Positions 55,528-64,000 of a DNA stretch of 64,000 nt are shown here, one piece after another. The notes under the pieces were generated by a model that was not told the DNA's origin, searched no databases, and was given only the letters and a program-made list of their open reading frames with translations. Within the stretch, counting starts at the first letter, position 1, and each line of letters starts with the position of its first letter. This DNA comes from an uncultured Helicobacteraceae bacterium (GTDB lineage: Bacteria > Campylobacterota > Campylobacteria > Campylobacterales > Helicobacteraceae), in the NCBI GenBank assembly GCA_944323885.1, contig CALUUD010000001.1, forward strand, positions 186,001 to 250,000. Direction: 5' to 3'. The position numbers and the translations under genes were made by a program.

Positions 55528-56763
55528 CTACTTTTTTAAGCATTGTTTTATCTGTTCTATATGATTTTTTATCTCTTTTTCATTATCAATGATTTCTTTT
55601 GGAATCTTATTTATCACATCAAAAGCTTCATTGCATTTATTTAATTTATAATACCCCCAAGCAAGAGAATCTATATATGCAGGATTATTTGGTTCTTCAT
55701 TTAATGCATTTTTAACATATTGAATGCCTTCATTAATATCTATATCATAATCAATTAATAAATATCCCAAATAATTTTCAAAAAGTGGATAACTATTAGC
55801 CTTTAGAGCTAATTTAAAATTTGATATAACACTATCTATAACAGATTCTTTGTTTTCTGCTTCCTCAAAATCAATTATAGCCATAACGCCATAATAATAA
55901 TCATCATCTTTTTTATTAATCAATTGTTCCAAGATAGCTCTAGCATTTTTATAATCTTTCATTGACAAATATTTATCAACAACAATCTCTAAATTAAGGT
56001 TATATTTGTAAGCCAAATCTAATGCATCATCAAAATTAGCATCAATAACATAAACTCTAAATAAATTGTTTGCATTAATTTCATTTGGATATTTATCATA
56101 ATAGTAAATAAATAAAGATTCTATATCATCTAAATTTTTATTATTAAATGATAATTGAGTAATTACTTGAGCGAAATCATCATCAATCTCTTCTTCAAAA
56201 TATTCTTTTATAAGAGATACACTATGGTTAAAATCATCTAAAGATATATCAACTGATGCAATAAGCAATAATGTATGCATATCTTTTTCTATAGCATATG
56301 ACCGTATAAGATATTTTTTTGCACTATCAAAATCTTTTTTTAGTGCATATAAACCACCTAATGTTTTTAGATTGACTTTATTTGAAAAATCTTTATCTTC
56401 TAGTTTTATAATTTCTTCATATGTTGCAATTGCATTATTTGTATCTTTTAATGTTATATATATGTTTGCAAGAATATATTTAATTTTTAAATTTTTATTA
56501 TCAACATCTTGATATTCTCTAATATATTGTAATGTATTATTAGTATCTCCTATGCCAGCAGATAGTTTAATAATTTCTTCTAAATACTTAAGATTATTAG
56601 TAGTTTTATAAAGTTCATTATATATATCTATTGCACTTCTATAATCACCTATATCAATAAATGATAAAGCCTCAAAAATTTTATCATCTTCAATATTTTG
56701 TGCATACATAAAAGCTATAAAACAAAATAATAGCGATATTATTTTTTTACTACACCAATACAT
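55528..56763 (-). CDS. periplasmic TPR-repeat protein
   Basis: A 411-residue protein with an N-terminal signal peptide (ISLLFCFIAFMYA) and repeated tetratricopeptide-like helical pairs over nearly the whole length (e.g. YRSAIDIYNELYKTTNNLKY, NAIATYEEIIKLEDKDFSNK, GIQYVKNALNEEPNNPAYID, LAWGYYKLNKCNEAFDVINK). TPR proteins scaffold complexes; no specific partner is evident. It overlaps the upstream Cys-cluster gene by 25 bp, with AAGGAG 11 bases before its ATG. Confidence 0.82.
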   Translation of the reverse strand: MYWCSKKIISLLFCFIAFMYAQNIEDDKIFEALSFIDIGDYRSAIDIYNELYKTTNNLKYLEEIIKLSAGIGDTNNTLQYIREYQDVDNKNLKIKYILANIYITLKDTNNAIATYEEIIKLEDKDFSNKVNLKTLGGLYALKKDFDSAKKYLIRSYAIEKDMHTLLLIASVDISLDDFNHSVSLIKEYFEEEIDDDFAQVITQLSFNNKNLDDIESLFIYYYDKYPNEINANNLFRVYVIDANFDDALDLAYKYNLNLEIVVDKYLSMKDYKNARAILEQLINKKDDDYYYGVMAIIDFEEAENKESVIDSVISNFKLALKANSYPLFENYLGYLLIDYDIDINEGIQYVKNALNEEPNNPAYIDSLAWGYYKLNKCNEAFDVINKIPKEIIDNEKEIKNHIEQIKQCLKK

Positions 56764-57098
56764 TCTCTAAAAGCTCCTTGTGGATTTTTTTTAAAAATAT
56801 CCCAAAATGGAAAACTAGCGCAGTTCTTAGGTCTGTATTCATAGATACTACATTGTTTATTAGAATCTAAAAAAATACAATCTAAATTATCATTATTTTC
56901 TTTTAATGCATATCTATTACCAATTCTGCGTAAATAATTCATTCCAAATTCATCAAGTGTAATATTTAAATAATCTGCAATTTTTTGTGCTTCATCTACC
57001 TCTAAAAATACATATCCATCACCAATACAACACTTTCCCCCACATTCTACACATTTACTTTCATCAAATACAAAATCAAATCCATCTTTTTCTATCAC
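56739..57098 (-). CDS. YkgJ-family cysteine-cluster protein
   Basis: A 119-residue protein with the YkgJ (zinc/iron-chelating) pattern: Cys16, 19, 23 and 24 in CVECGGKCC, then DCIFLDSNKQCSIYEYRPKNC and RECIG. Such proteins bind a metal, perhaps a zinc ion or an Fe-S cluster; function unknown. Its GTG/ATG start lies at 57098 overlapping the methyltransferase stop by 4 bp; it is co-translated with its neighbours on both sides. Confidence 0.85.
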   Translation of the reverse strand: MIEKDGFDFVFDESKCVECGGKCCIGDGYVFLEVDEAQKIADYLNITLDEFGMNYLRRIGNRYALKENNDNLDCIFLDSNKQCSIYEYRPKNCASFPFWDIFKKNPQGAFRECIGVVKK

Positions 57099-57814
57099 AA
57101 TATTTGCTCCAAACTTGATATTTTAATGCTACAAGTGTTACAAAACTTGAAAATTTCTTTTACATCTTTTGAATTTTCTCCATCAATAAAATTATATAAT
57201 GGAGGAATTATCTTTGTCTGGTTTTTAGAATTTCTACACATTACCATAACTAAATTTGCATATTTATTTTCATTTGGATGCACAAATTGCATTTCATCAA
57301 TATTGAAACCAATCTCCAAAATAGCACTAAACACGCTTTTTATTTCTTTTGCATCATAACAAAATATAAATTTACCATCTGGTTTTAGTGCAGATCTAAC
57401 AAAATTAAGAAGTTGCTGCAAAGGCAAATTGTTACTCTGTCGAGCTAAAAATAAAAATTCATTTTTAGAATCAATAATATCTTTTCTATAAAATGGAGGA
57501 TTTGAAATAATAAAATCAAATCCCTTTGCATTAGATTCTAAAATATCACCAAAAATCATATCACAAACAATTCCATTATTTTTAGCATTAGCTAGTGCTA
57601 TCTTTGCCATGGTATCATTTATCTCATTTAGACTAAGCTGTATTGTGAAATCTCTAGCACACAAAAGTCCCAAAATTCCGCAACCTGCACCAATATCAAG
57701 TAACTTTATATTATTTTTTATAAATCTTCTAGCAAATGAATAAAGAAATAAACTATCACTATTGTAGCAATAGCCATTTTCTAATTGATATAAATCTAAT
57801 CTTTTTGTATCCAT
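57095..57814 (-). CDS. TrmN6-like N6-adenine tRNA methyltransferase
   Basis: A 239-residue SAM-dependent methyltransferase. The SAM motif LLDIGAGCGILGLLCAR and the catalytic NPPF tetrapeptide in FIISNPPFYRKD identify the small-domain N6-adenine group; similarity is closest to tRNA1(Val) A37 methyltransferase (TrmN6/YfiC), although other targets are possible. Its start overlaps the ribD end by 19 bp. Confidence 0.82.
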   Translation of the reverse strand: MDTKRLDLYQLENGYCYNSDSLFLYSFARRFIKNNIKLLDIGAGCGILGLLCARDFTIQLSLNEINDTMAKIALANAKNNGIVCDMIFGDILESNAKGFDFIISNPPFYRKDIIDSKNEFLFLARQSNNLPLQQLLNFVRSALKPDGKFIFCYDAKEIKSVFSAILEIGFNIDEMQFVHPNENKYANLVMVMCRNSKNQTKIIPPLYNFIDGENSKDVKEIFKFCNTCSIKISSLEQIL

Positions 57815-58797
57815 AATACAACATCCTTGCCAATACGCATAGAATGAATAATTCTACCATTAAAATCACTAACAAAATTCCTTCCTTGTTGCATATTTGG
57901 AGATAAAAAAACAAGCAAACAATCTATTCTATCTTTTATTGCATCAAATAATGTGGATCCACCCTCTATAATATTAAAGCCAGATATGGATATATCATCT
58001 AAATTGCTTACAAAACTTACCTTTCTATTTGCTTTAAAAATATTTAATCCATTATGCAATCTATTTTTTCTACCAACAACAATAACATTTGGTGCCCTGC
58101 CACAAACAAGCCTAGAATCTAGCAATGGATTATCATCTAAAACAGTCTTTTGAGATATTATAATATTATCTGCGATAGATCTCATTTGATGTGAATAAAT
58201 CATAGAATTTCTACTTGAAATAATGCCATTTTCAAAACTACCATTTAATCTTTGTGCAATCTTGTATATAGTAAATGAAGCCTGATTGCAAATACATAAA
58301 AATGGATAAAGCAAATCTCTACCTTTATTTTCCAAGATTCCATATGTAACTTTTATGCCACTTGATTTTAATATTTCAATACCACCACTTGCAAATTTAT
58401 TAACATCCCTATGAGATATAATTACTTCACTAGGTTTTAATTCACTAAGCAAAGCAGCACAAGATGGGGTTTTGCCACTATGAGCACAAGGCTCAAGTGT
58501 AACAAAAATTTTTGTATTATAAAAACACCCATTATGGTTTTTAATCAAATAATCATAAATTTCAAATGGATTTGTAATTGTTTCTATATCTCTATTCCTG
58601 TTAAAATAAATAAATGCAGATTTTATAGCACTCAATTCAGCGTGACAACCACCAAAAACCTCATGAGCGCTTAAAGCAACAATTGCATTATTAGAATCTA
58701 AAATTAAAGCCCCAACAGATGGATTTGGTAAAGTTAAAGCTTGAAACTCCCAAGCTTTTGATATGGCAATATCCATATAAAAATCATAATTTACCAC
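57796..58797 (-). CDS. ribD: bifunctional riboflavin deaminase/reductase
   Basis: Carries out deamination of the pyrimidine intermediate and reduction of the ribose side chain in riboflavin synthesis. The zinc-dependent deaminase domain (1-150) has NPSVGALIL, GGCHAELSAI and EPCAHSGKTPSCAALL; the reductase domain (150-333) has a weak dihydrofolate-reductase-like pattern (GSFENGIISSRNSMI, IIEGGSTLFDAI). At 333 residues it is slightly short in the reductase part. It overlaps rimP by 7 bp. Confidence 0.92.
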   Translation of the reverse strand: MVNYDFYMDIAISKAWEFQALTLPNPSVGALILDSNNAIVALSAHEVFGGCHAELSAIKSAFIYFNRNRDIETITNPFEIYDYLIKNHNGCFYNTKIFVTLEPCAHSGKTPSCAALLSELKPSEVIISHRDVNKFASGGIEILKSSGIKVTYGILENKGRDLLYPFLCICNQASFTIYKIAQRLNGSFENGIISSRNSMIYSHQMRSIADNIIISQKTVLDDNPLLDSRLVCGRAPNVIVVGRKNRLHNGLNIFKANRKVSFVSNLDDISISGFNIIEGGSTLFDAIKDRIDCLLVFLSPNMQQGRNFVSDFNGRIIHSMRIGKDVVLWIQKD

Positions 58798-59216
58798 TCA
58801 AAAACACTCTTAGCTTTTTTAATATCGCTATACTTGTAGTATGTAGAATCTAAATAAAAACCTTCATCATCACTATTGCATAAAATACCTATAATTTTTG
58901 TTTTATCTAGTAACTTTATTTCAATTTTATCACCAATTGATAATTTAAAATGATTTGGCTTTTTTAAAACCCTCTCTAATCCAGGCGAACTAATCTCTAA
59001 AAAATACTCTCCATCAATTGGGTCATAAACATCAAGCAAAGGTGATATTAAATCATTTATCTTTTGACAATCTTCATGATTGATACCATCTTTTGAAGTG
59101 ATAGAAATACGAAAAATAAATAAATCATTTTCTCTTAAAATCTCAATATCATATAAGGAGTAGCCATTGTTCTCTACAATTTTTGTAATTTGAGATTCTA
59201 ATTCATTATTAATCAT
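58791..59216 (-). CDS. rimP: ribosome maturation factor RimP
   Basis: Assists 30S assembly. A 141-residue protein with the RimP pattern: IVENNGYSLYDIEILRENDL, FRISITSKDGINHEDCQKIN, the conserved EISSPGLERVLKKPNHFKLS and a C-terminal Sm-like domain. It is third in the infB-rbfA-rimP order on this strand and overlaps rbfA by 8 bp. Confidence 0.93.
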   Translation of the reverse strand: MINNELESQITKIVENNGYSLYDIEILRENDLFIFRISITSKDGINHEDCQKINDLISPLLDVYDPIDGEYFLEISSPGLERVLKKPNHFKLSIGDKIEIKLLDKTKIIGILCNSDDEGFYLDSTYYKYSDIKKAKSVFEW

Positions 59217-59565
59217 TATTATCCTTTTTATGAATTTGTTTGAATATAGAATCCAATCTATTTAAAGTTTGCATTTCTTTATCAAATTCATAACTCAAAT
59301 TTGGAGCTTTATACCAATTAAGAGAATTTTGCAGCTGCTCCTTTATAAAATTATTAGCTTTTTTTAAAAGTTTTAATATTTCTTTTTGCTCATGTTCTTC
59401 GATACCTGTCATATCAAAAAATACTTTTGCATGTTCTTTACCTTTCTTGCACTCAACTCTAGTGATACTTAAACTATTTAACCTTGTATCATTAAGTTCA
59501 AAAAAAGCCTCTTGCAAACATTCTTTTAGCAAAGATTGCGTTTTTAATAATTTTATATTATTCAT
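59209..59565 (-). CDS. rbfA: ribosome-binding factor A
   Basis: Cold-shock and 16S maturation factor with a KH-like fold. The 118 residues include SLLKECLQEAFFELNDTRLN, SITRVECKKGKEHAKVFFD and the helix LKKANNFIKEQLQNSLNWYK with the downstream PNLSYEFDKEM strand. The start at 59565 overlaps the infB stop by 4 bp. Confidence 0.92.
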   Translation of the reverse strand: MNNIKLLKTQSLLKECLQEAFFELNDTRLNSLSITRVECKKGKEHAKVFFDMTGIEEHEQKEILKLLKKANNFIKEQLQNSLNWYKAPNLSYEFDKEMQTLNRLDSIFKQIHKKDNND

Positions 59566-62165
59566 ATTTTTTGCTGTCTTGCAACCTCTTTTATTACTTC
59601 TATGTTATCACCAACTTTAATATCATTAAATGAGTCAATCATAATACCACACTCATAACCTTTTGTTACCTCTTTTACATCATCTTTAAAGCGTTTTAAT
59701 GAAGAAATATTGCCTGTATGCAATAACTTATTATTTCTATATAAGTTAATTTTTGAATTTCTAACTATTGCACCATCTAATACAAAACAACCAGCAATAA
59801 TGTTACCCTTCCCTATACTAAATATATCTCTAACTTCAAGATTTCCAACAACTTCTTCCTCTATGATAGGAGACATCATATTTGAAATAATCACCTTTAC
59901 ATCATCAATAAGATTATAAATAATTGAATAACTATTAATGCTTACATTATGCTCTTTTGCTTTTGATTTTAGTATAGAAAGAGGTTTAACATTGAATCCT
60001 AAAATATAACAATTGCTAGAACTTGCAGCAATATCAATATCACTCTCTGTAATGTTACCAACTGAAGAAATAATAATATTAACCTTTACCTCATCATTAC
60101 TTAGTGCTTCCAATGAAACCTTTATTGCTTCAAGAGATCCTTGAGTATCAGCTTTTAAGATAATTCTAAGTGGTTTTAATCTACCCTCTGCTACAACACT
60201 ACTTAATTCATCAAATGAAACTTTTGTACTTTTTGATAGCTCTTTTGTCCTAAGATAAGATTTTCTCTTGTTTGCATATTCTTTGGCTATAGAATCACTA
60301 TCCACGCTAACTAAAATAGACCCTGCGCTTGGAACTTCATTTAAACCAACCAATAACGCAATTTCTGATGGATGTAATTCATTTGTATTTTGACCATTGT
60401 CTTTTATCAATGCCCTAACTTTACCATATGCTGTATCAGCAACAATACTACTGCCTACCTTTAGTTTGCCTTCTTGAACAATTACAGTTACTACTGGACC
60501 TTTCCCTTTATCAAGACTTCCTTCTAGCACAACAGCCTTTGCTTTAGAAGCAACATTTGCTTTTAACTCCATAATTTCAGCTTGTAGCAATATAGTATCT
60601 AATAAATCATCTACACCCTCACCAGTTTTTGCACTAACTGGAACAAAGTCGTATTCTCCACCCCAATCAGCAGGATTATATCCAAGCTCTGCCATCTCAG
60701 CTTTTAGCCTATCTGGATTGGCATCTTCTTTATCCATTTTATTCATAGCAATAATAATTTGCACATTAGAATCTTTTGCATGCGCTAAAGCTTCTTTTGT
60801 TTGCTGTTTTACTCCATCATCTGCAGCAATTACAATAATTGCAATATCTGTTACTTGAGCACCACGAGAACGCATATTAGCAAATGCTTCATGCCCTGGG
60901 GTATCAATAAATGTAATATCTTTGCCATTTTTATTTACCATATATGCACCAATATGCTGCGTAATTCCACCATGCTCTGTCTTTGTAACCCTCGAGTTTC
61001 TAATATAATCAAGCAATGAAGTTTTACCATGATCAACATGCCCCATAATGGTTACAACAGGTGCTCTATGGATTAACTCTTTTTCCATATCTTCATTAGA
61101 ATGCAAATATTCTAATTCTTGGATAGCCTTTGATATTTCTATTTTTAGATCAAATTCTTGAGCTAATATTTCTATTGTCGTGGCATCTAAAAAATCATTT
61201 TTTGTCACCATCTCACCCATTTTAAAGAGCTTTGTGATAATATCAGCAACCCTTATATTTACCTTGTCTGCAAATTCATACACTCTAATTTCATCAGGAA
61301 TACTTATAACACTCTTAGTGCTATCTGTAGTAGAAGTATTATTAGTATTTTGATTATCTTTTCTATAGTTTTTATTTTTACTTTTCTTTCTATCTCTGCC
61401 TATGTTGTCTGAAAACCAAGGATTGGCGCGCTGAATTCTAATTCTATCTGTTATTTTTTCTTCTTTTTCTTCATCACTTTTATTATCAGTTTGATTAATA
61501 TCAAACATCATTACTTCTTCTTCATCATCATCGATTCTAGTATCACCTAAATTTCTATTAATATCAACTTTTTGTTCATTACCTTTATGGCTTTGAACTT
61601 TCCTATGCTCTTTAGACTTTTTCTTTATCTTTACCTCTGGCTTTGGGATATCTATTGGATGCAGTATATTGTCTTTTGCTTCTTTTGCTTTTTCTATATT
61701 TTCTATCTTTTGTTCTTCTGATATATCATCTTTAACATTATTTTTAGAAACAATAATTATTTTTCTTACTTCTGGAGTTTTAATAGATGGTTGATCATTG
61801 ATATCGGCTTTCAAATCTTGTTGTTTAAATTCATCATTTTTGTTTCTTTCCTTAATAATACTATCATTAACCACTTTATCTATTTTATCTTTTTGCACTT
61901 TTGTAGATGTTCTTTTTACTTTTTTCTTTTCTGGTTCAATTCCATTATTAGACACATCTTTAGTTATTTTGGTTGCCGTTGCAGGAATTACACCTTGTGC
62001 TATATAATTATAGATATCTTCTGCTTTGTTTTGCTCAACGCTACTATTTACACTTTTTATTTCAATGCCAATCTCATTTGCTTTAAGCAAAACATCTTTT
62101 GCTTTAATGCCTAGTTCACTTGCAATTTGGGATACTTTAACTTTTGGTAGTTGTTCTTTTGCCAT
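59562..62165 (-). CDS. infB: translation initiation factor IF-2
   Basis: GTPase that places initiator tRNA on the 30S subunit. The 867-residue protein has an N-terminal IF2-N domain (VSQIASELGIKAKDVLLKAN), a long charged, Lys/Glu/Asn-rich linker (about 70-285), a second IF2-N-like helical part, then G1 MGHVDHGKTS, G3 DTPGHEAF, G4 NKMDKED and G5 SAKTGEG, followed by domains II-IV. The ATG 62165 has GGAG 11 bases upstream and lies within the ylxR reading frame (55-bp overlap). Confidence 0.97.
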   Translation of the reverse strand: MAKEQLPKVKVSQIASELGIKAKDVLLKANEIGIEIKSVNSSVEQNKAEDIYNYIAQGVIPATATKITKDVSNNGIEPEKKKVKRTSTKVQKDKIDKVVNDSIIKERNKNDEFKQQDLKADINDQPSIKTPEVRKIIIVSKNNVKDDISEEQKIENIEKAKEAKDNILHPIDIPKPEVKIKKKSKEHRKVQSHKGNEQKVDINRNLGDTRIDDDEEEVMMFDINQTDNKSDEEKEEKITDRIRIQRANPWFSDNIGRDRKKSKNKNYRKDNQNTNNTSTTDSTKSVISIPDEIRVYEFADKVNIRVADIITKLFKMGEMVTKNDFLDATTIEILAQEFDLKIEISKAIQELEYLHSNEDMEKELIHRAPVVTIMGHVDHGKTSLLDYIRNSRVTKTEHGGITQHIGAYMVNKNGKDITFIDTPGHEAFANMRSRGAQVTDIAIIVIAADDGVKQQTKEALAHAKDSNVQIIIAMNKMDKEDANPDRLKAEMAELGYNPADWGGEYDFVPVSAKTGEGVDDLLDTILLQAEIMELKANVASKAKAVVLEGSLDKGKGPVVTVIVQEGKLKVGSSIVADTAYGKVRALIKDNGQNTNELHPSEIALLVGLNEVPSAGSILVSVDSDSIAKEYANKRKSYLRTKELSKSTKVSFDELSSVVAEGRLKPLRIILKADTQGSLEAIKVSLEALSNDEVKVNIIISSVGNITESDIDIAASSSNCYILGFNVKPLSILKSKAKEHNVSINSYSIIYNLIDDVKVIISNMMSPIIEEEVVGNLEVRDIFSIGKGNIIAGCFVLDGAIVRNSKINLYRNNKLLHTGNISSLKRFKDDVKEVTKGYECGIMIDSFNDIKVGDNIEVIKEVARQQKI

Positions 62166-62395
62166 TTATAAGACATCTCCTTAAAAAAATTCACTAACTT
62201 TTCATCATTTTTTATCTTAAAAGTTTTACTAATTATATTGACTAATTTCACTTGCACTATACAACTTTGACAAACATAAAAACTCCTGCCATTCATAGTA
62301 TATAAACATAATATTCCATTTTTTATTTGTAATCTTAGAAGAGAATCTTGCAAGAATCTTTCTCTGCAACAAATACACATTCTTATCTTTATCAT
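62111..62395 (-). CDS. ylxR: YlxR-family RNA-binding protein (DUF448)
   Basis: A 94-residue basic protein ahead of infB, where YlxR is usually found. The N-terminal MCICCRERFLQDSLLRLQ matches the DUF448 motif (R-x-C-x-x-C-R), followed by GRSFYVCQSCIVQ. YlxR proteins bind RNA and affect transcription and RNase P; details vary. Its 3' part overlaps the infB N-terminus by 55 bp, which is unusually long but allows translational coupling. M6 (62380) is an alternative start. Confidence 0.85.
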   Translation of the reverse strand: MIKIRMCICCRERFLQDSLLRLQIKNGILCLYTMNGRSFYVCQSCIVQVKLVNIISKTFKIKNDEKLVNFFKEMSYKWQKNNYQKLKYPKLQVN

Positions 62396-62407
62396 TATAT
62401 CAAAAGC

Positions 62408-63286
62408 CTATTCTATAAAAAATCCATTATTATCAAACTCTAATTCCAATACTTTAAATTCTCTAAATCTATCACTTAAATGCCTTGCAATTCTAAATGC
62501 ATCATCTCTGTAGCATATATTTAAAAATGTAGAACCACTACCTGATAAAACACTCATTAAAGCACCTTTTTTCATTGCTTCTTTGCGCACTGAAAATAAA
62601 GCAGGCAACATCATCATTCGCCTATCTTGATGAATCTTATCTTCAGCTGCTATCTTTAACAGATTCCATCTTCTTGATAAAAATATTCCAGCAATCATAG
62701 ATGATCTAGATATATTAAACACTGCATCTTGCAAACTATAATGCTTTGGCAAAGTTTTTCTTGAATAACGAGTAGACATAGATTTATCTGGAATTACAAC
62801 AACTGCTTTAATATCACTTGAAATTTTATGTTTAATATAAAATACTTTTGAATTTTTTACCATAGCGATATTAAAACCACCATTTACTGCAGGAGTAATA
62901 TTGTCTGGGTGCTTTTCGTACTTTATAGCTCTAGATAGTATCATATCTCTTGTATAGGGTATTCTTAAAATTTCATAAGCAGAAACAATAGCTCCAACTA
63001 CAACAGCAGAGCTGCTGCCAAGACCACGAGAAATAGGAATTTCATTTTTCAAATAAAAACTAAACTCTCTACGCTCTCCACTCAATTCATAATACACATC
63101 TTTAAAAATTCTTATAAAATTATTATCTCTTAAAAGTTTTGGAATATGGCAGCCTTGTCCATCAATCTTAATACTTTGCAATATTGATGGTGAAATATTA
63201 AATCTATTATACAAACTAAGAGATAATCCAAGAGTATCAAATCCAGGACCTAAATTTGCACTTGTGGCAGGAACCCTTACTATCAA
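62408..63286 (-). CDS. thrB: homoserine kinase
   Basis: GHMP-family kinase that phosphorylates homoserine in threonine synthesis. N-terminus VRVPATSANLGPGFDTLGLS, ATP loop PISRGLGSSSAVVVGAI and C-terminal MSVLSGSGSTFLNIC are the three GHMP motifs. At 292 residues it has normal length. It starts 8 bp after the TsaB-like gene and is 12 bp from ylxR. Confidence 0.95.
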   Translation of the reverse strand: MIVRVPATSANLGPGFDTLGLSLSLYNRFNISPSILQSIKIDGQGCHIPKLLRDNNFIRIFKDVYYELSGERREFSFYLKNEIPISRGLGSSSAVVVGAIVSAYEILRIPYTRDMILSRAIKYEKHPDNITPAVNGGFNIAMVKNSKVFYIKHKISSDIKAVVVIPDKSMSTRYSRKTLPKHYSLQDAVFNISRSSMIAGIFLSRRWNLLKIAAEDKIHQDRRMMMLPALFSVRKEAMKKGALMSVLSGSGSTFLNICYRDDAFRIARHLSDRFREFKVLELEFDNNGFFIE

Positions 63287-63294
63287 TCAAACTC

Positions 63295-63756
63295 CTATAC
63301 AGCAGGTAAAACATAAAGTGGAAAACAAGAATTACTAAATTTTGCAGAATCAATTATGTCAGGTAACTCAAATACTGCACTTTTTTTGACCTCTAATTTT
63401 ATTGTTTTTATATCATTATTTTCTTTAAAGAAATGGATTCTACCATAAGCCTCTATAAAGTTATCTTTAGTAAAGTAAAAAGAATCCACGCAAAATAGTT
63501 CTACATCTTCTATTATTTTTAATGTTTGCAAAAAAATATGAGTAAGCTTAATAGAGCTAAAATTTCCTGGACCATTGGCATAAAATATCCTAGATATACT
63601 ATACTCACTCATAATATCAAAAAATACATCAAATAAAACATCACTTGTCTTACCAGAGGTCTCAAACTTTTTTAATAATTTATTATTAATATATATACCA
63701 AGTAAAATTGGTGATGAAACACTAACTAGTATAATATCACACTTTTGTCGTTGCAT
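63295..63756 (-). CDS. short TsaB-like protein (t6A modification)
   Basis: A 153-residue protein similar to TsaB, a pseudo-kinase partner of TsaD in N6-threonylcarbamoyl-adenosine synthesis. Visible: IILVSVSSPILLGIYINNKL at the start and YANGPGNFSSIKLTHIFLQT, the TsaB GPGSFTGLRIG segment in divergent form. E. coli TsaB has 231 residues; this one ends just after the N-terminal domain and lacks the C-terminal part, as in Helicobacter orthologues (HP1051-like position). Overlaps lpxC by 20 bp. Confidence 0.72.
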   Translation of the reverse strand: MQRQKCDIILVSVSSPILLGIYINNKLLKKFETSGKTSDVLFDVFFDIMSEYSISRIFYANGPGNFSSIKLTHIFLQTLKIIEDVELFCVDSFYFTKDNFIEAYGRIHFFKENNDIKTIKLEVKKSAVFELPDIIDSAKFSNSCFPLYVLPAV

Positions 63757-64000
63757 ATTGAAGATTCTCTTCTTTTATACCATCTTCTAAAGTAACAATC
63801 TCAAATGCATCACTTTGTGATAATATTTTTTTAGTTAAAAAGTGATTTAACTTATGGCTACCAGCAAATGATATATATGTTCCAATAAGAGGCATACCAA
63901 GAATACTCATATCACCAATAGCATCTAATATTTTATGCCTTACAAACTCTTCTTTATATCTAAGACCCTCTTTATTTAGAATGCCACTTTCATCAAGTAC
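63737..64000 (-). CDS. lpxC: UDP-3-O-acyl-N-acetylglucosamine deacetylase, C-terminal part
   Basis: The last 87 codons of lpxC run off the window end. Present are RHKILDAIGDMSILGMPLIG and FAGSHKLNHFLT, which contain the zinc ligands of the second domain (His in RHK and Asp in DAIGD) and the general acid/base His in GSHKLN. LpxC commits UDP-GlcNAc to lipid A. Its TGA lies inside the TsaB-like gene start, so the pair is translationally coupled. Confidence 0.93.
   Translation of the reverse strand, partial: VLDESGILNKEGLRYKEEFVRHKILDAIGDMSILGMPLIGTYISFAGSHKLNHFLTKKILSQSDAFEIVTLEDGIKEENLQYATTKV

Overview
This is a very AT-rich (by eye about 28-30% GC), gene-dense stretch of chromosome from an epsilonproteobacterium, most likely Helicobacter or a close relative. 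Support comes from hobA (a DnaA partner known only from this class) in an order also recalled from H. pylori (nudH-lysC-hobA-holB-folP), the blocks amiA-nitronate monooxygenase-tyrS-spoT-rpoZ-pyrH, bioA-ppiD-like-ftsA-ftsZ, trmB-ftsE-ftsX-envC-like-flaG-fliD-fliS-fliT-like, and rimP-rbfA-infB-ylxR-thrB-tsaB-like-lpxC, together with long DapD and TrmB proteins of epsilonproteobacterial type. Gene names rest on motifs and remembered synteny; no database search was run.

Layout. 1-1.5 kb (+): end of an S4-domain protein, a DUF4149-type membrane protein and dapF. 1.5-10.3 kb (-): membrane protein, amiA, nitronate monooxygenase, tyrS, spoT, rpoZ, pyrH, bioA. 10.4-15.7 kb (+): PpiD-like chaperone, ftsA, ftsZ, a GDSL esterase and a type IV pilin-like protein, closed by a perfect 16-bp hairpin that also ends dapD from the other side. 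15.7-26.9 kb (-): dapD, a DUF2156 protein, the flagellar cap/chaperone genes behind a good sigma28-type promoter, the divisome group envC-like/ftsX/ftsE, trmB, an FN3 lipoprotein and a pseudouridine synthase. 26.9-28.1 kb (+): rodA and a CAU-anticodon tRNA.

The accessory part is 28.1-37.7 kb, beginning directly at the tRNA 3' end. It holds decayed minus-strand coding remnants, a type III restriction-modification pair (mod, res) in which each gene carries one frameshift, a two-gene Hachiman/AbpAB-like anti-phage system (DUF1837-type nuclease plus helicase), more degraded coding sequence and a truncated DUF45-type metallopeptidase. The helicase has Glu where the Walker A lysine belongs, so the visible defences all carry probable loss-of-function lesions. 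This is the most interesting part of the window.

37.7-64 kb returns to core genes: a secreted GlcG/HbpS-like protein, a secreted beta-propeller-like protein, the folP-holB-hobA-lysC-rppH cluster, hemW, ybeY, speA, cysE, a GT2 glycosyltransferase, a four-gene TolC/MacA/MacB-type efflux operon, a DUF4156 lipoprotein, ferredoxin, a TPR protein, a Cys-cluster protein, a TrmN6-like methyltransferase, ribD, and the translation-initiation cluster through lpxC (cut by the window end). Many genes overlap by a few bases and many start at TTG or GTG just after a purine-rich ribosome binding site; several starts below were moved downstream on that evidence.
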